From a virus, in the IMG/VR virus record IMGVR_UViG_3300049046_000063, positions 1 to 56,014 of that record: a stretch of DNA of 56,014 bases, one strand, 5' to 3'. The notes below the pieces were generated by a model. It ran no database searches and was not told where the DNA came from. It was given only the letters and a program-made list of their open reading frames with translations. A program made the translations under genes and the position numbers. Shown piece after piece: positions 1 to 7,712 of the stretch. The number at the start of each line of letters is the position of its first letter. The first letter of the stretch is position 1.

Positions 1-126
1 GGCTGGCAAGTGCGCAAACACTTGTCGGCCCGCTCCGAAGTGGAGCGCATCCTAACACCGAAGAGACAGAGGGAAACCGACAAAGAGGCGTCAACACAGA
101 ATTAAGCCACTATCTCTTCGTTCCCT
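1..126. repeat. Left copy of the terminal direct repeat
   Basis: Bases 1-126 are identical to 55887-56012; the match ends at base 127 (t here, a at 56013). This shows that the contig ends overlap. It is either an assembly overlap of a circular or circularly permuted genome, or a genuine short terminal redundancy. The repeat is non-coding and holds a perfect 6-bp hairpin (CGCTCC/GGAGCG, 31-47) and an 8-bp inverted repeat (CGAAGAGA at 59-66, TCTCTTCG at 113-120). Confidence 0.9.
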
Positions 127-209
127 TAGTCGACTTTTGAGCCATCCCGGAGATCTCCTTTCTCATAAGATGCCGCGCAGTGTAGCACTGGAAAGGCGCC
201 TTGAGATGA

Positions 210-416
210 CTAAATCCATTGCTTACCTGGAACCATTGATTCATCCCAACCAGTCTGAGGATCTGAAACTAATCGATAGAGATTCATTTCATCCAGTCTG
301 ACGCGCACCTCGTTTCCGCTACCTACTCCTTTGAGATAGACGAACTCACCGTCGACTCTTACTATCTTGTAGCGATAGGGAATCTCCCAGACTTGATTTG
401 GCCGTGTTTCTGGCAT
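210..416 (-). CDS. Small phage protein of unknown function (68 aa)
   Basis: No family is recognised. The protein is short and soluble, with a beta-rich look around residues 12-42 (a VDGEFVYLKG turn followed by charged strands). It is the last gene of the leftward operon, 23 bases after the zinc-ribbon gene at 440-697. Upstream of the ATG at 416 there is only a weak purine stretch (GCGAGAAAA), so translation may be coupled to the gene before it. It has the character of the many small early proteins in this operon, not of a structural protein. Confidence 0.55.
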   Translation of the reverse strand: MPETRPNQVWEIPYRYKIVRVDGEFVYLKGVGSGNEVRVRLDEMNLYRLVSDPQTGWDESMVPGKQWI

Positions 417-439
417 CGGTTTTCTCGCTGGGTGTGTTC

Positions 440-697
440 TTAGCTGAAGTGGCCTTTGAATCGATCTTCAAACTGGCGTCGGAGCTTATCCATATCGACG
501 TTGATCCGGAGGCGCTCTGATGGTGCGCTCGTCACTTCTTGCGTGTCTGCGTCGCGCCCCTTCGCTCTCTGCGCTGCGATCTCAGCCTGATCCCATGAGT
601 GACCATTGCCGCAGATAGAAAGCTTCTTCCCGGCGCTGTAGCGATGCGTTGATTCTGGTCTACCGCAGTCTGGTTTTGGACAGTTATTCTCTTCCAC
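440..697 (-). CDS. Small zinc-ribbon-like protein (85 aa)
   Basis: The N-terminal third has four candidate metal ligands: C6 and C11 (CPKPDC), C29 and H33 (CGNGH), a single small zinc-binding knuckle. The C-terminal half is charged and probably helical (RINVDMDKLRRQFEDRF). It lies 7 bases downstream of the gene at 705-911 in the same leftward operon. Zinc ribbons of this size are frequent in phage early regions, where most have no assigned job. Function here is unknown; nucleic-acid or protein binding is only an inference from the fold. Confidence 0.6.
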   Translation of the reverse strand: MEENNCPKPDCGRPESTHRYSAGKKLSICGNGHSWDQAEIAAQRAKGRDADTQEVTSAPSERLRINVDMDKLRRQFEDRFKGHFS

Positions 698-704
698 GAT
701 TCTC

Positions 705-911
705 CTACCTCTTCATCTCATGTGGCGGTGTACGCCAGATCGTAAACGACTTGATTAAACTCAGCGCTACTACACGCGAAGCAAACACAACGTCCTTCGA
801 TCTGTGTTCGATAAACTTATCAACGAATACTGAGCCATCCTTTAAGACGACTCTGATTCGCTTCCCTCTTGGTGCGTGAGTGTGAGGCATCGTCAACATG
901 CTCTTGAGCAC
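705..911 (-). CDS. Small phage protein (up to 68 aa)
   Basis: The protein reads like a compact beta-barrel (KRIRVVLKDGSVFVDKFIEH, then a helix-free C-terminus). The longest form starts with GTG at 911. In-frame ATG codons at 899 and 890 are alternatives, and the 890 start (MPHTHAPRGK) is the most natural because the recognisable part begins there. No Shine-Dalgarno clearly decides the start. It belongs to the leftward early operon, with a 69-base gap to the gene upstream. No family is recognised. Confidence 0.5.
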   Translation of the reverse strand: MLKSMLTMPHTHAPRGKRIRVVLKDGSVFVDKFIEHRSKDVVFASRVVALSLIKSFTIWRTPPHEMKR

Positions 912-980
912 ACAAGGACCACGGTCGCAAAAACAACCGCAAGAGCCACTGCAACCTCGGTTAAAGTTGGACCACCGGTT

Positions 981-1436
981 TCAAACTGATTCATCGAATT
1001 CGCCTGCTAAGAGTTGCCGCACTATCGCTTCAACTTCCTTGGAGTAGTCTCGCAACTCGCGCCACTCCCAGCCGCTATCCTTTCGAGCGCAGCCCGCGTG
1101 TTCCATCAACTGAGCTACCGCCTCGTCAATTTCTTGGTCTGACAGGTGACGTTGACGCTCGCGCGCAAGCCGCTCCTTCAATTGTTCGATCTCTTCGCCC
1201 AGTTCACATACAGCGCAGTCCGGCCCGTCATTGTGTCCGATGCTTTCATGCTCACAATTTGGGAAATCTTTATGGCACGGGCACGCACACACCTTTGGAG
1301 AGTCAGATCCCGTTTTGCAGTCGACCGCGCATTCTGCGGCGTCCATATATCGGCAAGGATAAAAACGCGTACAGCGCCACGGCCGCTCCTCAGTAAGCAG
1401 CCTGTCGGCCGGGATGGTGTCAGATAGCTCAGGCAT
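981..1436 (-). CDS. Cysteine-rich protein with coiled coil (151 aa)
   Basis: The start is taken as the ATG at 1436, which overlaps the previous stop by eight bases (ATGCCTGA), a normal coupled arrangement; an upstream ATG at 1469 would overlap by 41 bases. Residues about 20-80 carry nine cysteines and several histidines (CACPCHKDFPNCEHES, then CAVC), consistent with two zinc sites. They are followed by a charged coiled-coil stretch (EEIEQLKERLARERQRH) and a helical tail. Function is unknown; the layout suggests a zinc-stabilised adaptor that forms oligomers. Confidence 0.6.
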   Translation of the reverse strand: MPELSDTIPADRLLTEERPWRCTRFYPCRYMDAAECAVDCKTGSDSPKVCACPCHKDFPNCEHESIGHNDGPDCAVCELGEEIEQLKERLARERQRHLSDQEIDEAVAQLMEHAGCARKDSGWEWRELRDYSKEVEAIVRQLLAGEFDESV

Positions 1437-1656
1437 GGTCCACCAATAGCTTTCGTACTTGAGGTTCAAGATTGTCGGGCACGTCGATCACCCAATGGCG
1501 CGGATCGGAAAAGTCAACCTTAGCGCCGTAGTCTGCTGTTGCCTTCGAGGCGGCGCAGAACAGCGCAGTTAAAAAGTCTTGGCGCTCCTGCTGCGTTGCC
1601 GCCATCTGCTTCTCGGGATCAATGTCGATCTGAATCCTCACGCTGTTTTCTCCCAC
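1429..1656 (-). CDS. Small acidic protein of unknown function (75 aa)
   Basis: A short soluble protein with an amphipathic helix in the first half and a WVIDVPDNLEPQVRKLL segment at the C-terminus. No family or motif is recognised. It sits between the 1663-2007 gene (6-base gap) and the cysteine-rich 981-1436 gene (8-base overlap), so it is translated as part of the leftward early operon. Its reading frame is supported by this tight spacing more than by any domain. Confidence 0.55.
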   Translation of the reverse strand: MGENSVRIQIDIDPEKQMAATQQERQDFLTALFCAASKATADYGAKVDFSDPRHWVIDVPDNLEPQVRKLLVDHA

Positions 1657-1662
1657 GGTGGT

Positions 1663-2007
1663 CTAACACTGGCCGCCCGGCCCGGTCGCTTTGTGCGCTT
1701 CCTTTTCGGTCTGTTCCCACGCTTTCAGATCAACCTTGTCGGTCACGTCGTACATCTGACCATCGACCCACACGAATGCGCTTTTGCACTTAACGCAGAT
1801 CGCGACCGCAACGTCTTCCACGCCCATGCGCTTGTCTGAGTTTGGCTTCATCCACGGCACCATGATTTTCATGTAGCCCGCGTGCCTAAAGTGTTGGTGT
1901 CCGTCCTTTGGGCACTTCCAAAGAAATAGATCTTCAGGCAACTTTGGCGTTACTTTCTCAACGAAGCCCTCTGCCTCGGGATGGACCAATGCGGGCTTGT
2001 CGCTCAT
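1663..2007 (-). CDS. Zinc-ribbon-like early protein (114 aa)
   Basis: An ATG at 2031 overlaps the rusA stop, but the internal ATG at 2007 has a strong Shine-Dalgarno (AAAGGAG, 7-8 bases upstream) and is the preferred start, giving MSDKPALVHPE. The protein has a C-x5-H-x-H segment near residue 31 and a C-x2-C knuckle near residue 73 (CVKCKSAFVWVDG), so a single bound zinc is likely. The middle and tail are helical and charged. Directly after the RusA resolvase gene, it may be a DNA-metabolism accessory, but the function is not known. Confidence 0.6.
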   Translation of the reverse strand: MSDKPALVHPEAEGFVEKVTPKLPEDLFLWKCPKDGHQHFRHAGYMKIMVPWMKPNSDKRMGVEDVAVAICVKCKSAFVWVDGQMYDVTDKVDLKAWEQTEKEAHKATGPGGQC

Positions 2008-2027
2008 GGATTCTCCTTTATGCTTGC

Positions 2028-2552
2028 TCATGCTGTCTTTTCCTTTCTATCATCAACTCTCGTTTCGAATAACAACACTTCACTTTCAACCATCTGTTTA
2101 ATCTCAACTTCTAACCTTGCTGGTTCGCCCCAGTGTTTGAATAAATGCTCTTCAACGATCTGTGAATCATCTGGATAGACGACGTCGATCAGGGCATCTT
2201 CGGCGGCTCGCGCCAATTTCAAAACGTCTGGCCTGGTATCCGGCGCTAACGACTCTCTCCCGGCCTTCGTTAACCCGAGTTTGCCAAGATGGTTCTTTGG
2301 ACGTGGCCGATAGAATCGGAATGTTGCGATCAATGGTCCTTCAAGTAATGGTCCACGAAACACTTCCTTTGCCGCTTTCGCTACGGTCTTTTTCCAGCCC
2401 TTGCCCTTTGGGTTGTCATCAACAGTCGAGACAACGATCCCGCCACCCTCACGTCGATAGGGTTCCTTTGTCTTTGGGTGGAGCGGCACAAAGGACTGCT
2501 TGCTGCCAGCAGTTTGCGGTGAGCCGTAGACTGTGAAGGTGATCGTGGTCAT
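2028..2552 (-). CDS. rusA: RusA-family Holliday junction resolvase
   Basis: RusA proteins are dimeric endonucleases that cut Holliday junctions during phage recombination and genome maturation. The signature is in the second half: PDTRPDVLKL near 104-113, then the DAL helix (D119) and YPDDSQI (126-132). The aspartates at about 105, 109, 119, 128 and 129 are the metal ligands and catalytic residues of the family. Length (174 aa) is somewhat longer than E. coli RusA (120 aa) because of an N-terminal insert. The ATG at 2552 overlaps the previous TGA by one base (TGATG), which decides the start. It works naturally with the Redbeta and YqaJ genes of the same operon. Confidence 0.88.
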   Translation of the reverse strand: MTTITFTVYGSPQTAGSKQSFVPLHPKTKEPYRREGGGIVVSTVDDNPKGKGWKKTVAKAAKEVFRGPLLEGPLIATFRFYRPRPKNHLGKLGLTKAGRESLAPDTRPDVLKLARAAEDALIDVVYPDDSQIVEEHLFKHWGEPARLEVEIKQMVESEVLLFETRVDDRKEKTA

Positions 2553-3283
2553 CACAATTCGTTCAGGTTCAAGTGCCACGCGATCAGAAAGTTGACGCGC
2601 TTCTGTGTGTAGCCTTCTTTCTTGCCGAGTATCTGACCGATGATCAATGGATCTGCCTTGCGCTCTGCCGGGCAGATGCCAATCTGATCGAACACCTGCA
2701 AGGCCATCGCGGCGGCGGTTGCGCTCATCACTTCCGGCCGCGCCGCGCGGATCGGAAACTCGACCGCGGCAAACTGATCTGGATCGGCATAGCGCACGAG
2801 CGATTTCTTGTCGCCTTCGCCGCGCTCGAAAGTGCCGCGATCGACCTTTGGGATAGGTGAAGCATACTCACCGTAGCCGACTGGTAAGATGTCGGGCGCT
2901 TCAAGGTTCGGTGCGGGATTTCCCCATGTGGATTCAGTTCGCCCGCCCGTTGGGTAGTCCCGAAGCACGCGAATCGCGAACAGGTCAACCGGGAATTCCG
3001 GAACAATGGTATAACCAGCTTCCACGGCCGCCAGCACCTTCGCGTAAAACTCCTGTCGTGCGACTTCCTTGTTTCGCTGACGTGTTAACGCGCTCACGCT
3101 CCAGTTATTTGTCTTGGCCTCTTGAATCGACGCGTTCAGCGCGGTTATTTCCGGATCGAACGAATCGATCTTCTGTCTCAGCCATGTTGCCAGATCCGCT
3201 TGCGCGGCTTTCATCTCAACCGGATCACGCGCTACCAAGTGAATCGATGATTTCGGTTGTTGAACCACTAATGCTTCGTCCAT
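2552..3283 (-). CDS. Conserved early phage protein of unknown function (243 aa)
   Basis: The start is the ATG at 3283 with a very strong Shine-Dalgarno (GGGAGG, 5-6 bases upstream); the longer reading from 3325 has none. The N-terminal half is a helical, probably coiled-coil region (DLATWLRQKIDSFDPEITAL and following). It leads into a mixed region with conserved-looking tryptophans, prolines and a GYGEYASP turn, and the C-terminus is helical. The gene is coupled to rusA by a TGATG overlap, so a role in replication or recombination is likely, but I do not recognise the family. Confidence 0.7.
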   Translation of the reverse strand: MDEALVVQQPKSSIHLVARDPVEMKAAQADLATWLRQKIDSFDPEITALNASIQEAKTNNWSVSALTRQRNKEVARQEFYAKVLAAVEAGYTIVPEFPVDLFAIRVLRDYPTGGRTESTWGNPAPNLEAPDILPVGYGEYASPIPKVDRGTFERGEGDKKSLVRYADPDQFAAVEFPIRAARPEVMSATAAAMALQVFDQIGICPAERKADPLIIGQILGKKEGYTQKRVNFLIAWHLNLNEL

Positions 3284-3332
3284 GTTTTCCTCCCTTTCAG
3301 CGGGCACAAAAGATCCCGCAGTCACACTATAG

Positions 3333-3806
3333 TCACCAGCGCCAAGTAGATTTCATGGCACCTGGCGAAGACCTCGAGGTATCAAAAACGTCGCTTAAGA
3401 ATTTGATTGATTTATCCGGCGGGCCAAACGGATGATCATGCCGCTCTGCTAAAGCGGCCGCTTGCGCAAGTCGGCGCCGACTGAACCGATCAGCGTCATT
3501 GCCTCTGACGTCGACTGAGTTGAATGCCCCGACAACGGCTCCGGGCTTTCTTATTTGGAGGCCAATGAACTCGACCAAGTAAGGCGCGGGATAGAACCAC
3601 TCGCCATGCAGCCTGTAGGCAAGGAACTTCTCGTGAGTAATCGCCTCGTCCATTTGATCCTCGACGGGCCAACTACCAAGCCATCGAACCGGGAACGGGC
3701 CTCCGCAATAATGCTTAATACGATCTTCGGGGTTCAGCGAGTAGCCAATTTTGACAGGATTAAAGTAGTCAGGAATCAACATCTGAACTGCATACAGGTG
3801 CGGCAT
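3333..3806 (-). CDS. GIY-YIG / T5orf172-type nuclease-like protein
   Basis: The start is the ATG at 3806, preceded by GGAGAC at 6 bases; a far longer open frame running upstream (to 5387) is only the antisense of the integrase. The first 90 residues match the T5orf172/MUG113 group of the GIY-YIG superfamily: LYAVQM strand, VKIGYS.NPEDRIKHY core, then HEKF and a HGEWFYP segment. In the family these domains are small single-strand-nicking nuclease modules. The last 60 residues are basic and unrelated. The gene lies beside attP and is the first leftward gene beyond it, so it may be read separately in the prophage. Confidence 0.72.
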   Translation of the reverse strand: MPHLYAVQMLIPDYFNPVKIGYSLNPEDRIKHYCGGPFPVRWLGSWPVEDQMDEAITHEKFLAYRLHGEWFYPAPYLVEFIGLQIRKPGAVVGAFNSVDVRGNDADRFSRRRLAQAAALAERHDHPFGPPDKSIKFLSDVFDTSRSSPGAMKSTWRW

Positions 3807-3836
3807 AGAAGTCTCCGATCTCGAGAATTCCGCGTC

Positions 3837-3861
3837 AAATCTGGATGCTGAATCTGGCAGT
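3837..3861. repeat. Left pair of candidate integrase arm sites
   Basis: Two direct repeats of AATCTGG lie 13 bases apart: AATCTGGATG at 3838-3847 and AATCTGGCAG at 3851-3860. The same two words occur in swapped order on the other side of the attP core (4083-4105). Paired short direct repeats flanking a core are the usual form of integrase arm-type binding sites, so this is the likely P' or P arm. Confidence 0.6.
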
Positions 3862-3894
3862 AAGAACGTGAGACTTTCAGGAAGTGCTTGTTTT

Positions 3895-3941
3895 TGGCAT
3901 GAGCCGAGCAGGACTCGAACCTGCGACCCACTGGTTAAAAG
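3895..3941 (-). other. attP: attP core: 3' half of a tRNA-Lys(UUU) gene
   Basis: Read on the minus strand, this stretch contains an anticodon loop (CUUUUAA, anticodon UUU), the 3' strand of the anticodon stem (CCAGT), a full T arm (GCAGG / TTCGAGT / CCTGC) and the 3' acceptor strand TCGGCTC plus discriminator A. The matching 5' anticodon strand, D arm and a regular 5' acceptor are missing. It is therefore not a functional tRNA but the identity block that tRNA-integrating phages carry in attP. Its place 165 bases from the integrase start fits. The expected bacterial attB is the 3' half of a tRNA-Lys gene. Confidence 0.85.
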
Positions 3942-4081
3942 CACTTGACGCGCTTTTGTGACACCGTCAGACAGCGCGTGACAGATTACCGATTCAGCCC
4001 AATTTTCCGCGGATAAAACACGCCTCATTATAGCAGCCGTTGTGACATCACGGGACATTGATATACCATCCTGATTCTCAC

Positions 4082-4106
4082 AAATCTGGCAGTTGAATCT
4101 GGATGT
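4082..4106. repeat. Right pair of candidate integrase arm sites
   Basis: AATCTGGCAG (4083-4092) and AATCTGGATG (4096-4105) repeat the words seen at 3838-3860 in reverse order. They end one base before the integrase ATG, so integrase bound here would also cover its own translation start. Autoregulation of int is therefore a reasonable inference. No separate Shine-Dalgarno is visible in front of int. Confidence 0.6.
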
Positions 4107-5228
4107 ATGCCCCGAGCTCGCACTGGAAGTTTTTGGTATGACCGCAACGGCGATCTGTATGCGCGCGTAACCTGGACCGACTCTAAGGGGAAGGTGCGCG
4201 AGAAACGCAGGAAGTCGATCAGCGGCACGAAGCGCGAGGCGCGCGAGCACATAAAGGAAATTCTCGAAGAGATCGAAGAGCAGGGCGATCAGGCAATCGA
4301 CGCCGCCGGTCTCACCTTCAAACAACTGGTCGACCACTACAAAAACAACTACGCGATCGAGGCTGAATACGATCGCAAGGGAATTAAGACTGCAGGAATG
4401 CGTTCGTGGAAAGATGCGCGCCGAAAGGCTGAGGCCTTGCTTGATTACTTTGGCCCAAAGAAGCGCGTTCGAGATTTTACCTATGGCGACCTCTCGCGAT
4501 TCAAAGCCGCGCGCATTAGAACTCCAAAGCGAACCGGCGGCGCGCGTCAGATCGCCAGCGTTCATCGGGAGCTCGAAATCCTCAGACGAATGTTTCGCAT
4601 TGCTGTTCAAAGCAGATGGTTGCGGCTCAGCCCGTTCAATGAAGGAGATCCACTGATTGAGCAGGCCGAAGAGCACCAGCGCGAGCGCATCGCGACGAAG
4701 GAAGAAGAAAGCGCCTTGCTCGCAGCCTGCGACGAAGACGAACGCCGCAAGCACCTCAGGCCGTTTTTGATCCTGGCCTTCGATACCGGCTTTCGACCGA
4801 TTGAAATGAAGTCGCTCACGGTCAAAGATGTCGACTTTGAAGATAACTGTATTTGGGCCGTGTCCTACAAAGGCAAGCGCATGAAACGCCGGCCGTTCGA
4901 CATGACCGCGCGCCTGCGAACGGAAATGCAAAAACTCTGCGCGGGGAAAAGACCCGGCCAACTGGTATTTGGATTCAAGTCCGTGAAGCGATCCTTTGCG
5001 ACCGCCAAACGCGTTGCGGCAGAGAGAGGCATTGACATGAAAGGCTTTCGCCTGTACGACGCGCGCCACACGGCGACTACGCGACTGGTGCGCCGGGGAA
5101 TGAGTCTCGAAGAAACTGGAAAGCTGATGGGCCATTCTCAACCTAAAACCACCTGGCGTTACATGCACGTCGACAAGTCGCGTCGGCGCCGCGCGGCTGA
5201 ATTGCTCGAGCAGGAAGATGAAGATTAA
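4107..5228 (+). CDS. int: Tyrosine integrase (site-specific recombinase)
   Basis: This enzyme catalyses attP x attB recombination into tRNA-Lys. Residues 1-60 form an arm-binding AP2-like domain (GSFWYDRNGDLYARVTW). Residues about 70-190 are the SAM-like core-binding domain, and 195-365 the catalytic domain. Catalytic residues seen: R230 in TGFRPIEM, the second box YDARHT (R320, H321; tyrosine replaces the first histidine, as in many integrases), LMGH near 343 and the nucleophile Y352 in WRYMH. Length (373 aa) is normal and nothing is truncated. It is the only plus-strand gene in the left arm and converges with the excisionase-like gene, overlapping it by 4 bases. Confidence 0.95.
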   Translation: MPRARTGSFWYDRNGDLYARVTWTDSKGKVREKRRKSISGTKREAREHIKEILEEIEEQGDQAIDAAGLTFKQLVDHYKNNYAIEAEYDRKGIKTAGMRSWKDARRKAEALLDYFGPKKRVRDFTYGDLSRFKAARIRTPKRTGGARQIASVHRELEILRRMFRIAVQSRWLRLSPFNEGDPLIEQAEEHQRERIATKEEESALLAACDEDERRKHLRPFLILAFDTGFRPIEMKSLTVKDVDFEDNCIWAVSYKGKRMKRRPFDMTARLRTEMQKLCAGKRPGQLVFGFKSVKRSFATAKRVAAERGIDMKGFRLYDARHTATTRLVRRGMSLEETGKLMGHSQPKTTWRYMHVDKSRRRRAAELLEQEDED

Positions 5229-5428
5229 GCCGCTTTCTTTCGGGCGTTTTTTTCGCCGCGCTTGTCGTATTCGTCTATATGCCGCTGGAGATAGAAGATC
5301 CTGCCGCTCGGCGTTTTGATGAAGTTGATGTATCGCCTCTCTCGCCAGCGTTTCGAGGTTCGGCGCGTGATGCCATACATCTCGCAAAACTGTTCGTCTG
5401 TGTATCTCTTTTCAAGTTGTTCACTCAT
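5225..5428 (-). CDS. Excisionase-like MerR/AlpA-type helix-turn-helix protein
   Basis: The start is ATG 5428, fixed by an ATGA overlap with the preceding gene. The 67-residue protein is a single winged HTH: YTDEQFCEMYGITRRTSKRW is the helix-turn-helix, then a wing (SGRIFYLQRHIDEYD) and a basic tail. This is the form of excisionases and AlpA-like regulators that bend DNA at att sites or regulate int. Being head-to-tail convergent with int supports an excisionase role. It could instead be a transcription factor of the early operon. Confidence 0.75.
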   Translation of the reverse strand: MSEQLEKRYTDEQFCEMYGITRRTSKRWRERRYINFIKTPSGRIFYLQRHIDEYDKRGEKNARKKAA

Positions 5429-5712
5429 ACTGCCCACCATTTCTGATCGTCATTCCCTGTCTGCGTAACTCTTACATGGCCTAACGTCACAAGCTCCGGC
5501 AAACGTCTCGCGAGTTGGTATCTGTCGAGCGTGCCAAGTTTCGCTAGTTCCTTCGAGCTGCGACCGGGAAACTGTTTCACCAACTCCAAGGCAATAAGTC
5601 TCTGCCCTTTCAGTGCTCCACTTCGACGCATCTGATCCTCTGCACGTTTGGAAGACAGAGGATCTGTTCGACGGGAGCGCGGGACTTCGAAGTTGAAAGA
5701 GGGTTGGATCAT
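5425..5712 (-). CDS. Winged-helix DNA-binding protein (95 aa)
   Basis: The protein begins with a disordered, serine- and arginine-rich stretch (RSRRTDPLSSKRAEDQMRRS). It continues as a winged helix: ALELVKQFPGRSSKELAKLG, DRYQLARRLPELVTLGHVRV. The pattern ELA...DRY.LARRLPEL is shared by a common family of small phage regulators. It is joined to both neighbours by ATGA overlaps. It probably regulates the early operon or acts with the excisionase-like protein; the target is unknown. Confidence 0.75.
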   Translation of the reverse strand: MIQPSFNFEVPRSRRTDPLSSKRAEDQMRRSGALKGQRLIALELVKQFPGRSSKELAKLGTLDRYQLARRLPELVTLGHVRVTQTGNDDQKWWAV

Positions 5713-6149
5713 GCGATCAGCTTTTGATCTTCTTTGATTCGCGCTATCGGGTGCTGATGCCGGATCTCCGAGACTTGGATCAGCTTCGCGGTCATCGCGT
5801 CGCGATCAACGTCTTCGGCCTTCTTGCGCAGGCGTTTCGCCTTCTTCTTTAGCGCCGACACGCGCTCGCCATCTGGCAGCGCGGAGTTGACCACATCGTC
5901 CAGATGCGTCGCGCCGTGAACGAACTCGCCAGCGTAACCGCCGAATGAAACTTGTAATTGCATTGCTGGCTTGTCTGGCCCGGCGTATACCTTCTGTGCT
6001 TCTACCTCTATAGTTAGGCGGGCGGAATAAACCGCCCGTGGAAGCATCTCTGCCACCAGTGCAGTCAGGTCAAAGACTTCACCGCTGTCTGGGTCTTCCG
6101 GCCCGTAGTCGAGCATAACCAATACACGTTGGACTTTTCGTTTGCTCAT
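5709..6149 (-). CDS. Early phage protein of unknown function (146 aa)
   Basis: Residues 1-90 look like an alpha/beta fold opening with a strand KVQRVLVMLDYGPED; residues 95-120 are strongly basic and helical (ALKKKAKRLRKKAEDVDRDA). No family is recognised. The basic helix could bind nucleic acid. It overlaps the next gene by ATGA and is separated by 7 bases from the previous one, so it is clearly part of the operon. Confidence 0.6.
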   Translation of the reverse strand: MSKRKVQRVLVMLDYGPEDPDSGEVFDLTALVAEMLPRAVYSARLTIEVEAQKVYAGPDKPAMQLQVSFGGYAGEFVHGATHLDDVVNSALPDGERVSALKKKAKRLRKKAEDVDRDAMTAKLIQVSEIRHQHPIARIKEDQKLIA

Positions 6150-6156
6150 ACTGCTG

Positions 6157-6603
6157 CTACCGCCTCTCTGTGTTTACGCGTGCACGCCGAAGGACTTGAT
6201 TGGTTGGTGGAACGGCGTGACGACCGCAATAGTAGAAGAACGAAATGCCATTCGTATTTCCCGTATTCCACTCAACCGTCTTGCAGAATTCGGCCTGTGC
6301 GCGACAGTCGACCGATCCGCAAACGATTCTCTTTGAATCGCACTTTTTTAGCTTTCGAAGCGTTCCGTTGCCGTCGCGCTGGTTGCCACTGACGTTCAGC
6401 CCTGAAGGACGCGGCACGTAGTTGCGACACGCCCCGCATGCGCAGGCGCCAACAACTATAGGCTGCTCATTGAAGGCATGCGCCCATTTTGGACAGTGGC
6501 AGTTGTCACAACGCGATCTCCATCCCGCAGTGTTGGCGAGTGCTTCATAGAACGCACCGGGCGTGGTCTGATAACTTGCTTTGCTGTCGACGTGTACGCT
6601 CAT
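6157..6603 (-). CDS. Cysteine-rich zinc-binding early protein (148 aa)
   Basis: The start at ATG 6603 is set by the ATGA overlap with the DUF5131 gene; an upstream in-frame ATG (6645) lies well inside that gene. Two metal knots are visible: CDNCHCPKWAH near residue 32 and CACGAC near 54. A further C-x-CGSVDC and a final CGRH segment lie in the second half. Such a density of cysteines indicates at least two bound zinc ions. Function is unknown. Confidence 0.6.
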   Translation of the reverse strand: MSVHVDSKASYQTTPGAFYEALANTAGWRSRCDNCHCPKWAHAFNEQPIVVGACACGACRNYVPRPSGLNVSGNQRDGNGTLRKLKKCDSKRIVCGSVDCRAQAEFCKTVEWNTGNTNGISFFYYCGRHAVPPTNQVLRRARVNTERR

Positions 6604-7712
6604 ACCTCTGCTGCTACCGCCCTTGCTTTCGGGTATTCGTTCCACTCACGACCGTCGAGTAATCGGCCTGCTGCTTTCTTGCCGACCGACTTGAACCGCA
6701 CCGCCACTTGTTCAGGATCAACCTCGTAATCATTGCTGCAACAGTCGGGCAATATGCGTTCGCCTTCCTGATCGTAAACAGCCGTTCCGTTGATGACCTC
6801 GTCACCGTCGCGAACAATACCGACGGGCTCAAGTTGACCCCACTGTTTGAAGAAAAACGGCACATCGGCCGCAACACATTGATCGCGGAGAGATCTGGCC
6901 CAGTCTGGATGTATCGGTCGCGCCTTTGGTCCGGATTCGCCGCCGCACACAACCCAATCAATCGAGCCTTCCATCGTCGGCACGGATTCCAGATCAATCA
7001 GCCCTAACAATGGTTCCGCACTAATCCAACGAACAGCAGCGAGCGTCTCCATTAGTAGCGGGATTCTTTCGTCTGCGGTCTTTTGATCTTCTACTGAGAC
7101 ACCAAGCCAGACATTCGGAAGCGTGAACGTTGAGGCGGGCCACCATCGCATACCCCCAATCCAGTCGAAGGTAGGCCATGCGCATCCTGGCGGCGGTGTG
7201 GTTCCCAGCGTTTCGAGGTATTCAGCGAACATCTGCCCGCGCGGTGACGGGTGCGCTTTGCGTTGTTCCTTCGGACCGCGCACTAACTGCGGCTCCCGTG
7301 GTTCGCCCTCCGTGTTGGCCCATCTCTTAAACCAGTCGAGCATCCTCGCTGGCCGTTTCGTAAGAATCTGAAACGTATGCTGTGGGCACTGTCGCATCAC
7401 GTCGAAAACGCGGAGAATCGCGCCATCAGAAAGCGACTCGTGAAACAAATCCGACATTGAGTTCACGAAGATCATTGCTGGCTTGCGCCAGCGCAGGGGA
7501 TCGTTAACGTGTTCCTCAATCAGTCGGACTTTGCCTGTCCAATGCGCCCCCGAATCGTTTCGATAGGCCAGCCCTTCGTATGGCATCCCCGGCCCTGAGA
7601 AACGAGCGGCTGCGGTTTCGGCATAGCAGTGCTCACAGCCGCGACTGACACGACTACATCCGCGAATTGGATTCCAAACCTTGTCACACCACTCGATCTT
7701 CGTATCGCCCAT
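6600..7712 (-). CDS. DUF5131 (phage Gp37/Gp68) family protein
   Basis: The family hallmark is at the N-terminus: TKIEWCDKVWNPIRGCSRVS followed by GCEHCYAE. The cysteines C19, C26 and C29 (CX6CX2C) resemble the iron-sulphur ligands of radical-SAM enzymes. The rest is a 370-residue alpha/beta fold with WIGGMRWWPAS and SAEPLLG segments typical of the family. The biochemical role of DUF5131 proteins is not established. The start ATG at 7712 has GAGG upstream and lies within the HNH gene (29-base overlap). Confidence 0.85.
   Translation of the reverse strand: MGDTKIEWCDKVWNPIRGCSRVSRGCEHCYAETAAARFSGPGMPYEGLAYRNDSGAHWTGKVRLIEEHVNDPLRWRKPAMIFVNSMSDLFHESLSDGAILRVFDVMRQCPQHTFQILTKRPARMLDWFKRWANTEGEPREPQLVRGPKEQRKAHPSPRGQMFAEYLETLGTTPPPGCAWPTFDWIGGMRWWPASTFTLPNVWLGVSVEDQKTADERIPLLMETLAAVRWISAEPLLGLIDLESVPTMEGSIDWVVCGGESGPKARPIHPDWARSLRDQCVAADVPFFFKQWGQLEPVGIVRDGDEVINGTAVYDQEGERILPDCCSNDYEVDPEQVAVRFKSVGKKAAGRLLDGREWNEYPKARAVAAEV

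Noticed and set aside
3901-4000. A complete tRNA gene on the minus strand
   Set aside because: The T arm and 3' acceptor strand are perfect and a loose 5' acceptor (GGGCTGA, two G-U pairs) can be drawn at 3994-4000. However, the length would be 100 bases and no D arm or anticodon 5' strand fits, so it is read as an attP identity block.
3333-5387. A 684-residue minus-strand open frame over the integrase and attP
   Set aside because: Most of it is the antisense of int and crosses the tRNA-derived core. Only its last 157 codons (from ATG 3806, with a ribosome site) resemble a family, so only those were kept.
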